The notes below the pieces were generated by a model. It searched no databases. It saw only the letters and a program-made list of their open reading frames with translations, and had not been told where the DNA came from. Both the position numbers and the translations under genes were made by a program. Of a stretch of 6,354 bases of DNA, positions 1 to 6,061 are shown piece after piece. Each line of letters starts with the position of its first letter. Positions within the stretch are counted from its first letter, which is position 1. This stretch comes from an uncultured Acidaminococcus sp. (lineage in GTDB: Bacteria > Bacillota > Negativicutes > Acidaminococcales > Acidaminococcaceae), in NCBI GenBank assembly GCA_900770265.1, contig CAAGJR010000220.1:1-6354 (forward strand), given 5' to 3'.

Positions 1-63
1 AAACAAAAACAGCAGGCCTCCCACCTGAGAGATTCTCGTCCGATACGTTGCCAGAAAATGCAT
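1..63 (-). CDS. N-terminal fragment of an unidentified, possibly membrane-associated protein
   Basis: This is the first 21 codons of a gene reading leftward out of the window; no stop is reached. The ATG (complement of 61-63) is preceded on its own strand by a strong Shine-Dalgarno sequence, GAAGGGGG, about 7 nt upstream (71-78), and this is what supports a real start. The peptide begins MHFLATYRTR and then becomes hydrophobic (GGLLFLF), which would fit the beginning of a signal anchor or first membrane segment after a short basic N-terminus. Too little is present to name a family. The gene is divergent from the large c-di-GMP gene, and the two starts are about 250 bp apart, so the spacer probably carries promoters for both. 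Confidence 0.6.
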   Translation of the reverse strand, partial: MHFLATYRTRISQVGGLLFLF

Positions 64-90
64 ATTGTTACCCCCTTCAAGATTCTGGCA
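49..90 (-). repeat. Inverted repeat enclosing the RBS and start codon of the leftward gene
   Basis: TGCCAGAA (49-56) and TTCTGGCA (83-90) are perfect 8-base inverted arms. The 26-nt segment between them contains both the Shine-Dalgarno sequence and the ATG of the minus-strand gene. In the mRNA this would form a stem-loop that displays or occludes the translation start. The pairing is seen directly; a regulatory role is inference and the match could be chance. Confidence 0.35.
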
Positions 91-92
91 CC

Positions 93-98
93 AGTATA
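93..98 (-). promoter_or_regulatory. Possible -10 box for the leftward gene
   Basis: On the minus strand these bases read TATACT, a 5/6 match to the -10 consensus, 30 nt before the start codon. No convincing -35 hexamer lies at the right distance in the AT-rich stretch upstream, so this is a weak call. Confidence 0.25.
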
Positions 99-202
99 GA
101 GAAGAAGTTTAACCATTTTGTTGGCGAAAAATAAAGGAAATCTAAAGATTGCCTAATAAAAGAAAAACAGGCTCAATCAAATTCGTCCATCCTATCCGCC
201 TA

Positions 203-231
203 TTTACACCGCCTTAAAATCGTATTAAAAT
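203..231 (+). promoter_or_regulatory. Housekeeping-sigma promoter of the c-di-GMP gene
   Basis: A -35 hexamer TTTACA (203-208, 5/6 match) and a -10 hexamer TAAAAT (226-231, 5/6 match) are separated by exactly 17 bp. Transcription would begin near 238, giving a leader of about 78 nt before the ATG at 316. It is the best promoter in the left spacer. A second, weaker pairing in the same area (TTAAAA at 214-219 with TAATAA at 237-242, also 17 bp apart) may be an alternative. Confidence 0.55.
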
Positions 232-279
232 ATTTCTAATAAGACACAATTTGGACATAGGCAACGATATGATTCCAAA

Positions 280-298
280 ATAAAACAATTTGTTTTAT
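280..298 (+). repeat. Perfect AT-rich palindrome in the leader of the c-di-GMP gene
   Basis: ATAAAACA (280-287) and TGTTTTAT (291-298) are perfect inverted arms around a 3-nt centre. The site lies downstream of the predicted transcription start and ends 5 bases before the weak ribosome binding sequence (AGGTTGAG, 303-310). It could be a DNA operator acting as a roadblock, or an mRNA hairpin limiting ribosome access. No known operator consensus was recognised. Confidence 0.4.
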
Positions 299-315
299 AG
301 GCAGGTTGAGAAAAA

Positions 316-3300
316 ATGGAGGAAACAAAGGTACAGCCAGGGGCACCGGACCTGGAATTTTACCCCGGCGGCGCCGCCCTGATCTCCCGGGATGGGAAGG
401 AGCGGATCCTGGCCGTCAACAGCAAACTGTGCGGTTATTATGAATGTCCCGATGAACAGGCTTTCCTGGCATTGACCGGAGGTTCATATCAGGGCATGGT
501 GGATCCGGACGAATACGTGCCCCTGCAGGATATCTACGACCGGCACAAGGAAAAGACAAAAGAGGAAGAAGGCTTCTGGTTTTTCCACTTCCTGATGCAG
601 ACCCGGCAGGGCCATTTCTGCCGGCTGGAAGGCCTGGTGGCGCCTTATGAAGATTCCCGGCTGGGCCCTGTCTGGACCCTGTACCTGATCCGCAGCCGGT
701 TCCGGGGAGAAACCATGGAAATGGACCGGGTCACCGGGCTTTTGGGCCGCTACGCCTTCTACAAGAAAATCTCCGAAATCGCAGAACAGGATCGAAAGAA
801 TGGCTGCTACGGCCGTTTCGTCCCTCTGTATGTGAACCTGACCAATTTCAAATTGTACAATTCGGACCACGGCCTGGCAGCCGGGGATGCTTTGCTGCGC
901 AAACTGGCCGGCCATCTCCGCCGCCATTTTCCCGAAGCGGTGATCGCCCATCTGTCCGCCGACAACTTCGCCCTGCTGGTAGAGGAAAAGGACCTGATCC
1001 GGCGGATCACGGACCTGGAACAGGACTTCAAGCGGGAGAACGATGACCCGTCCGTGCTGCTGAAGGCCGGATTCCTGGCGGCAGCGGACCTGCCCCGGGA
1101 AAATTTTGCCAATTACCGGCAGGCCTTCGACAAGGCGAAGATCGCCGCCGATTCCATCAAACAGGATGCCAGCCGCCAGTGTGCCATCTATACGGAAGCC
1201 ATGGGCCGGCAGTTGTCCGACGCCGCCTATGTGCTGCGCCATTTCGACGAAGCCCTGGAAAAAGGCTACATCCAGCTGTACTTCCAGCCCATCGTGCGCA
1301 CCCTCACCGGCAAGCTCTGCAGCGTGGAAGCCCTGGCTCGCTGGAACGACCCCCAGAAGGGGCTCCTGACCCCGGGCCGGTTCATCCCGGTACTGGAAAA
1401 GAACCGCCTCATCACCCGGCTGGATCAGTATATGCTGGAACAGGTGGCCAAACTCCTGCGTTTCCAGCAGGAGAACCACCGGCCCCTGCTGCCCATTTCC
1501 ATCAACCTGTCCCGGGTGGATTTCGACCAGGTAGACCCGGTGCTGGAAGTGGAGGCCATCGTCCAGAAGTACCAGCTGCCCCGGAACCTGCTGCACATCG
1601 AAATCACCGAAACGGCCCTGGCACAGGACAGTGAGAAACTGCAGAAAGCCATCCAGCGGTTCCGCCAGGCTGGTTACGAATGCTGGCTGGATGATTTCGG
1701 CAGCGGCTATTCCTCTTTGAATCAGCTCCAGCGGTTCCAGTTCGATACCATCAAACTGGATATGGCGTTCCAGAAACCGTTCAACCAGGAAAGCCGGAAA
1801 ATCCTGCGCTCCCTGGTGCTCATGGCCAAGAACCTGGGCGTCCATACCCTGGCGGAAGGGGTGGAGACGAAGGAGCAGGTGGATTTCCTCACGTCCATCG
1901 GCTGCGAAAAGCTCCAGGGCTACTATTTCGGCAAACCGCTGCCCTACGAGGAAGGCCACCAGTTCTGCTACGAGCAGGGGCTGGAATCAGAAACGACCCA
2001 GGAAGCCGCCATCATGGAAATGGCCGGCCAGACCAATCTGCTTACGGGACGGCCTCTTTCTGTGTTCTGGTACGACGGCGGCAGCAAAATCGCCAATCTG
2101 TGGGAAAACCCTGCCTTCCAGCAGGTGCTGGGAAGCTTTGCCAACGTAAAGAAGTACCGGCCGGGGCAGGTGGTGGATCTGAAAAAGTTTTCTGTACTGC
2201 GGGAATTCGAGGGCCTTTTGAAGCGGGCCGTCCGGTCCGGCCGGGAAGAAAGCCTGACCTACGTGGACAACGGCAGCTATGTGAAGGCCAATGTGCAGGT
2301 TTTGGCCGGCTGTTCTGGAATGTACACCGGAAAAGCCGAACTCTACAACCTGAGCATCGACAGTTCCTTCCAGACCACCCGCCGCCTGGATGATATCGCC
2401 CGCCACCTGCTGCAGATGTACGACGGCCTGTACCTGTACCGCAGCCAGCAGGATGACATCGAAGTCATCAGCAGCCTCCAGCTGAGGCTGAAAAAGGGCG
2501 AACACCTGTCCCGCTCCCAGTGGGCCCATTCCGGGCTGCCCATCCATCCCGAGGATCAGCAGCGTTTCCTCACCTGGACCGATCCCCGCAGCCTGATGAA
2601 GCAGGCCCGGGAATCGGGCCGCCTGCTGGCGGCGGGGATGTTCCGGATACGGCTGGAGGACGGCAACTACGTGTGGCGGGAGTTCGATGCCCTGTCCGTG
2701 GGGCAGGAAACGGATGGCAACCTGTTTTTCTGCATCAAGGACGCCCCCATGGAATGGATCCGGGACCGGGAAACGGTGCTGCCGCTGTTCCTGCATTCCT
2801 ATGGGCTGAAAGACGGCCTGAAGAAGGCACCGGCGCCCTGTCTGGAAGAATCCCTGCTGAGCGCCATGCGGAAATCCTGCCAGATCAAATTCTTCTGGAA
2901 GGACAGCCAGCGACGCTTCCTGGGAGCCAGCCAGGCCTTTCTGGACTATTTCGAACTGCCTGATGAAACAGCGCTCCTGGGCAAAACGGACGAGGACATG
3001 GGCTGGTACATCGATACCGAACCCTTCAAAGGAGAGGAGGAAAAAGTCCTGCAAAAGGGCATCTTTTCCCGGAATATCGTGGGTAAATGCCTGGCCCGGG
3101 GCCAGCTCCACACCATCCAGACCAGCAAAGCGCCCCTGTATGCCGGCAACAAAATCGTGGGCCTGGTGGGGTATTTCCACGATCTGGAAAAGGCCCGGAA
3201 GCTTTCAGAAAAAGACAGGGAACTGGGCCTCATCGACGAGGAGACCGGCCTCACCGATTTCCGAGGCATGATGCTGACCGGGCAGGAATACTTCAACCAT

Positions 3301-5019
3301 TACGAACAGACCGGGGAAGATTTCGTGGGTCTTTTGTTCCACATCCCCGAACTGGAAAAAGTCAGCCGGCTCTATGGGAAAGACTTCCGCCGGGAGCTGC
3401 TGACACAGGTCAGCCACACCCTGCTGGCCTTCGCGCCCTATGAGAAAGCCCTGGGGCACCTGGGAGACGGACGGTTCCTGTGCCTGCTGAAGCTGCAGAA
3501 GGGAATGGTCCTGGACAACAAACGGCTCCAGCTGTCCAGTCAGATCCATGCCATCCAGAAGGTACAGGGCCATTCCATAACGCTGTACCTCCAGCAGGCC
3601 AAAGCCCATGGCAGCGAAACGGGCAGCCTGGACAGTTTCCTGCGGCTCCTGGCCGAACGGCTGGAAGAAGCCGAAAAGGAGCAATACGGCCAGTCCGTCT
3701 ATATAGGGGACCGGATTGCCATCGAGCGGACCGCCTTCGATACGGCGGACCAGAATGTGATGCTCAGCGACCCGGATACCTATGAGGTGCTGTACATCAA
3801 CAAGGCGGGCCTGGAGGACCTGGGCCTGCCGGCAGACTATGATTACCGGGGCAAGCACTGCCACAAGCTGCTGTGCGGCCTGGACTATCCCTGCGACAAC
3901 TGCCCCCGGGCCCTGTTGCGCCGCGACCGGTTCTACACCCGGGCCTACCACAACCGGCAATTGGGGCGGGATTACCTGATCAATCACATCCTGGTGCCCT
4001 GGCGGGGGAAGAACTGCCACCTGGAAGTGGCCATCAACCTGCGGTACTACATGGAAGATGAAATCAAAGAAAACGAATACATCTTCCAGGAAATGGCCGT
4101 GAACGACGCCATCGAGCTGGCCATGCGGGCCAGCTCCCCTGAAGAGGGGATCCAGTCCCTGCTGGCCCGGACAGGGGAGCTGCTGGAATGTGAAAAGCTC
4201 TGTGTGTTTGAAGAAATGCCCGACGGCACCCTGTGCAACACCTACGAATGGTGCCGGGATGGCATCCCTTCCACCAAAGCCCAGCTGCAGAAGGTGCCCC
4301 GCAGCGAGGCCCAGTTCCTCTACGACCGCTTTGACAGGAGCCAGATCGCCATCATCGAGAATGTGCCCCACGTCATGAGGCACTACGGCCAGTCGAAACC
4401 CCGGATGCCGGGCCTGAAGAGCCTGATTTCCGGCCACCTGACCTTTGCCGGGCGGTCCCTGGGCTTTACCGAGGTCATCAACCCCTCGGAAAAGGTCCGG
4501 AAAGAAGCGAGCCCGCTGCTCGCCACCCTGACCCGGTTCCTGGCCATCCTGCTCCGGAACCGGGACATGGTCCGGCGGCTCAGCGCCATGAGTTACGTAG
4601 ACGCCATGACCGATACCCGCAACCGCCGGGCCTTCCAGGAATTCGTGCAGAACCTGCCGCCGGATAAGGATACCGCCTTCATCTTCGGCGACATGAACGG
4701 CCTGAAGGCCATCAACGACCAGTACGGCCACAAGGCAGGGGACGAAGCCATCCGCACTGCCGCAGAAATCATGAAATCCCTGGCCGGAGAAGACAACGTG
4801 TTCCGCATGGGTGGGGACGAGTTCCTGATGATCGTCAGCGGCCTGGACCGGGAAGGGACGGCACCCTTCATTGAAAAACTGAAAGCCCGCTTCCAGCAGA
4901 GCGGCATCAGCATGGCCTTCGGCGCCACCGTCAGCCGGACTCCCATCCAGGATATCGATGCCCTGATCAGTGAGGCCGATGCCCGGATGTACCGCAACAA
5001 GAAGCACCCGAGAGTATAA
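316..5019 (+). CDS. Multidomain bifunctional c-di-GMP phosphodiesterase/diguanylate cyclase (PAS-GGDEF-EAL-PASx3-GGDEF-PAS-GAF-GGDEF)
   Basis: This 1567-aa protein should be cytosolic: no signal peptide or membrane segment is visible. Approximate domains: PAS-like 10-128; degenerate GGDEF 137-295 (SADNF, 214-218, replaces the signature); EAL 305-560; PAS-like 575-690, 690-825 and 848-957; second degenerate GGDEF 970-1125 (GDGRF, 1050-1054); PAS 1140-1255 with a four-Cys cluster; GAF 1260-1415; canonical GGDEF 1429-1567. The EAL domain keeps the residues known to bind metal and substrate: E338 of EAL, N397, E429, D459-D460 in DDFGSGYSSL, K480, E514 and Q534, so c-di-GMP hydrolysis is expected. 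The last GGDEF has DAMTDTRNRR, D1459, the NDQYGHKAGD segment and GGDEF at 1499-1503, so synthesis from two GTP is also expected. Its RxxD inhibitory site is absent (Ala at 1490). Having EAL before the active GGDEF is unusual and suggests a fusion of two signalling proteins. Ligands and net activity cannot be read from sequence. The ATG has only a weak Shine-Dalgarno, but it is the first start after the promoter. The gene appears monocistronic. Confidence 0.93.
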   Translation: MEETKVQPGAPDLEFYPGGAALISRDGKERILAVNSKLCGYYECPDEQAFLALTGGSYQGMVDPDEYVPLQDIYDRHKEKTKEEEGFWFFHFLMQTRQGHFCRLEGLVAPYEDSRLGPVWTLYLIRSRFRGETMEMDRVTGLLGRYAFYKKISEIAEQDRKNGCYGRFVPLYVNLTNFKLYNSDHGLAAGDALLRKLAGHLRRHFPEAVIAHLSADNFALLVEEKDLIRRITDLEQDFKRENDDPSVLLKAGFLAAADLPRENFANYRQAFDKAKIAADSIKQDASRQCAIYTEAMGRQLSDAAYVLRHFDEALEKGYIQLYFQPIVRTLTGKLCSVEALARWNDPQKGLLTPGRFIPVLEKNRLITRLDQYMLEQVAKLLRFQQENHRPLLPISINLSRVDFDQVDPVLEVEAIVQKYQLPRNLLHIEITETALAQDSEKLQKAIQRFRQAGYECWLDDFGSGYSSLNQLQRFQFDTIKLDMAFQKPFNQESRKILRSLVLMAKNLGVHTLAEGVETKEQVDFLTSIGCEKLQGYYFGKPLPYEEGHQFCYEQGLESETTQEAAIMEMAGQTNLLTGRPLSVFWYDGGSKIANLWENPAFQQVLGSFANVKKYRPGQVVDLKKFSVLREFEGLLKRAVRSGREESLTYVDNGSYVKANVQVLAGCSGMYTGKAELYNLSIDSSFQTTRRLDDIARHLLQMYDGLYLYRSQQDDIEVISSLQLRLKKGEHLSRSQWAHSGLPIHPEDQQRFLTWTDPRSLMKQARESGRLLAAGMFRIRLEDGNYVWREFDALSVGQETDGNLFFCIKDAPMEWIRDRETVLPLFLHSYGLKDGLKKAPAPCLEESLLSAMRKSCQIKFFWKDSQRRFLGASQAFLDYFELPDETALLGKTDEDMGWYIDTEPFKGEEEKVLQKGIFSRNIVGKCLARGQLHTIQTSKAPLYAGNKIVGLVGYFHDLEKARKLSEKDRELGLIDEETGLTDFRGMMLTGQEYFNHYEQTGEDFVGLLFHIPELEKVSRLYGKDFRRELLTQVSHTLLAFAPYEKALGHLGDGRFLCLLKLQKGMVLDNKRLQLSSQIHAIQKVQGHSITLYLQQAKAHGSETGSLDSFLRLLAERLEEAEKEQYGQSVYIGDRIAIERTAFDTADQNVMLSDPDTYEVLYINKAGLEDLGLPADYDYRGKHCHKLLCGLDYPCDNCPRALLRRDRFYTRAYHNRQLGRDYLINHILVPWRGKNCHLEVAINLRYYMEDEIKENEYIFQEMAVNDAIELAMRASSPEEGIQSLLARTGELLECEKLCVFEEMPDGTLCNTYEWCRDGIPSTKAQLQKVPRSEAQFLYDRFDRSQIAIIENVPHVMRHYGQSKPRMPGLKSLISGHLTFAGRSLGFTEVINPSEKVRKEASPLLATLTRFLAILLRNRDMVRRLSAMSYVDAMTDTRNRRAFQEFVQNLPPDKDTAFIFGDMNGLKAINDQYGHKAGDEAIRTAAEIMKSLAGEDNVFRMGGDEFLMIVSGLDREGTAPFIEKLKARFQQSGISMAFGATVSRTPIQDIDALISEADARMYRNKKHPRV

Positions 5020-5038
5020 TTGCCATCCTGCATCTCTG

Positions 5039-5075
5039 CACGACCAACGTAGGGGCTGATCGGTGATCAGCCCGC
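5039..5075 (+). repeat. Short palindromic intergenic repeat, copy 1
   Basis: The core runs GTAGGGG (5049-5055) to CCCGC (5071-5075). Arms GGGCTGATC (5053-5061) and GATCAGCCC (5065-5073) pair perfectly around a 3-nt loop. Together with the flanking CACGA start it matches copy 3 at 6062-6098 at 33 of 37 positions with no gaps. It is followed at once by a second hairpin, as in copy 3. It resembles the REP-like elements common between genes in Firmicutes; it has no coding capacity. Confidence 0.75.
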
Positions 5076-5082
5076 ACCAGGA

Positions 5083-5113
5083 AGCCCCATGCCATGCGGC
5101 ATGGGGCTGTTTG
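5083..5113 (+). terminator. Rho-independent-type terminator after the c-di-GMP gene
   Basis: Arms AGCCCCATGCC (5083-5093) and GGCATGGGGCT (5098-5108) form a perfect 11-bp GC-rich stem with a 4-nt loop (ATGC), followed by GTTTGTTGT. The stem is very strong but the T tract is interrupted, so termination may be incomplete. It lies 64 bases past the stop codon and probably ends the large transcript. It also forms the second hairpin of the composite repeat that begins at 5039. Confidence 0.65.
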
Positions 5114-5156
5114 TTGTCATCTGTCGTATAAAGTATCCGGGTATAACACCATCACT

Positions 5157-5181
5157 GTAGGGGTCGGCGTGATCGACCCGC
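5157..5181 (+). repeat. Short palindromic intergenic repeat, copy 2 (diverged)
   Basis: It shares the GTAGGGG start and CCCGC end with copies 1 and 3 but has a different interior. Arms GGGTCG (5161-5166) and CGACCC (5174-5179) pair around a 7-nt loop. The interior changes are mirrored in both arms, so the stem is kept while the sequence has drifted. It lacks the second hairpin seen after the other copies. Confidence 0.55.
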
Positions 5182-5218
5182 TCCAGAAAGCCAATGTCCT
5201 GCAGGATTTTCCAAAATT

Positions 5219-5227
5219 TGTTATAAT
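5219..5227 (+). promoter_or_regulatory. Extended -10 promoter of the nucleotidyltransferase-HEPN gene
   Basis: The bases read TG-T-TATAAT: a perfect -10 hexamer (5222-5227) with the TG of an extended -10 one base upstream. No good -35 is present; at a 17-bp spacing the sequence is CTGCAG, part of the palindrome TCCTGCAGGA (5197-5206). Transcription should start near 5234, leaving a leader of about 95 nt before the ATG at 5329. Confidence 0.55.
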
Positions 5228-5328
5228 GATTCCAATGAGTTCTGTATATTCCATAAGAAACGCACGGCGCTTTTTTGAATACCGGCGAGCTGATCAATAG
5301 AATCGACAGTCGTAAGAAGGTGATAACA

Positions 5329-6048
5329 ATGCACGGCCTATCCTTAGAACAATGGCAAACTTTATATGGTATCTTTGCTGCCTTCCATAACCGCCTGCAA
5401 TGGATCAAACTATTTGGCTCACGCGCCCGCGGTGATTACAAAGAAGCATCCGATATCGATTTGGCAATCGGAACAGCAGAAGAAGTCGTTACAGATTTAA
5501 CGATAGCATTGGAACAAAGCCAGTTACCGTACACATTCGACATCATCGATTACAATCACCAACCCAATCAAAAATTACGAGAAGCCATTGATCGGGATGG
5601 AATCCTGCTATGGGCAAAAAAAGGAGATGGCAGCCTTATCATGACCGATGAAATCCTGCAGCTGAAACGAGAAGAATATCATAAAGCGTTAACCCGTCTT
5701 CAAACAGCATTACAGAAAGAACGGGACGACGATGACATGGTTCTGGATGCCACCATCCAGCGTTTCGAATTTACCTTCGAACTGGCCTGGAAACTCCTCA
5801 AAGCCCTGCTGGATTATGAGGGCATCGAGGCCAACAGCCCCCGCAGCTGTATCCGGGAAGCCTGGAAACAGCATCTGATCAAGGATGCGGAGCTGTGGCT
5901 GGATATGCAGACAAAAAGGAATCTTTCGTCCCACACGTATAACGAAGCTACGGCCCTGGAGATTTACCGGAGCATCAAAGAAAAATACATTTCTCTGCTG
6001 ACAGAGCTGGATCAAACGGTAGAAGCCAGGCTGAAAGCAGAAGAATAG
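5329..6048 (+). CDS. Fused MntA-type nucleotidyltransferase and HepT/HI0074-type HEPN protein (single-chain toxin-antitoxin-like)
   Basis: The 239-aa product joins two proteins that are usually separate. Residues 1-97 are a minimal nucleotidyltransferase with GSRARGDYKEASDID at 30-44, an exact GSX10DXD motif, and candidate third acidic residues D71 or D74. Residues 105-239 are a HI0074-family HEPN domain of normal length for a stand-alone HepT (135 aa), with the family signature RFEFTFELAWKLLK at 145-158 and an RX4HXY motif (R197, H202, Y204). In characterised MntA/HepT pairs the HEPN protein is an RNase toxin, and MntA silences it by attaching AMP to the Tyr of that motif; applying this here is inference. 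The ATG at 5329 is chosen because AAGAAGGTG lies 7 nt upstream; an in-frame TTG at 5275 has no ribosome binding site. The first 136 codons are AT-richer than the rest. Close palindromic repeats flank the gene. It may be an active self-regulating toxin or a housekeeping RNA/protein-modifying enzyme. Confidence 0.88.
   Translation: MHGLSLEQWQTLYGIFAAFHNRLQWIKLFGSRARGDYKEASDIDLAIGTAEEVVTDLTIALEQSQLPYTFDIIDYNHQPNQKLREAIDRDGILLWAKKGDGSLIMTDEILQLKREEYHKALTRLQTALQKERDDDDMVLDATIQRFEFTFELAWKLLKALLDYEGIEANSPRSCIREAWKQHLIKDAELWLDMQTKRNLSSHTYNEATALEIYRSIKEKYISLLTELDQTVEARLKAEE
5621..5643 (+). promoter_or_regulatory. Possible internal translation start for the HEPN domain
   Basis: AAGGAG (5621-5626) lies 14 nt before an in-frame ATG (5641-5643, residue 105), and the peptide from that ATG, MTDEILQLKREEYHKAL, looks like the normal beginning of a free-standing HI0074/HepT protein. 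The spacing is longer than optimal, and the sequence may be a relic of a former two-gene operon and not a working site. Confidence 0.35.
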
Positions 6049-6061
6049 AGGACTGATCCCA

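Larger units (their letters stand above)
5020..5328. other. Intergenic region with repeats, terminator and promoter
   Basis: This 309-base stretch has no credible gene. It contains palindromic repeat copy 1 (5039-5075), a strong stem-loop terminator (5083-5113), diverged repeat copy 2 (5157-5181), a 10-base palindrome (5197-5206), an extended -10 promoter (5219-5227) and a T-rich leader segment (5256-5276) before the fused nucleotidyltransferase-HEPN gene. Confidence 0.7.

Noticed and set aside
1..110. Glycine-riboswitch-like stretch on the minus strand (AATCTCTCAGG)
   Set aside because: It resembles the 3' half of that aptamer, but the matching 5' GGAGAG half is absent and the bases are better explained as codons 12-15 and neighbours of a gene with a clear RBS and ATG.
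232..315. A c-di-GMP riboswitch in the leader of the large gene
   Set aside because: The leader is only about 78 nt, AT-rich, and lacks the GC-rich stems and conserved core of either c-di-GMP riboswitch class.
484..5007. Three long open frames on the minus strand (484-1959, 1987-3180, 3205-5007)
   Set aside because: They lie opposite a gene whose plus-strand translation shows conserved catalytic motifs along its length. Their translations are low-complexity and rich in Gln, Gly, Val and Phe, as expected from the complement of GC-biased codons, and no family motif was recognised.
5114..5147. Second promoter: TTGTCA (5114-5119) with TATAAC (5142-5147)
   Set aside because: Each box matches 5 of 6 consensus bases, but the 22-bp spacing is too long for a housekeeping promoter and a better extended -10 lies nearer the gene.
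5094..5300. A 68-codon plus-strand frame between the terminator and the fused gene
   Set aside because: Its start lies inside the terminator loop, it has no ribosome binding site, and it runs through repeat copy 2, the promoter and the leader.
5275..5328. Longer version of the fused gene starting at TTG 5275
   Set aside because: The TTG follows a T run with no Shine-Dalgarno, while the ATG at 5329 has AAGAAGGTG at good spacing and fits the normal beginning of the nucleotidyltransferase family.
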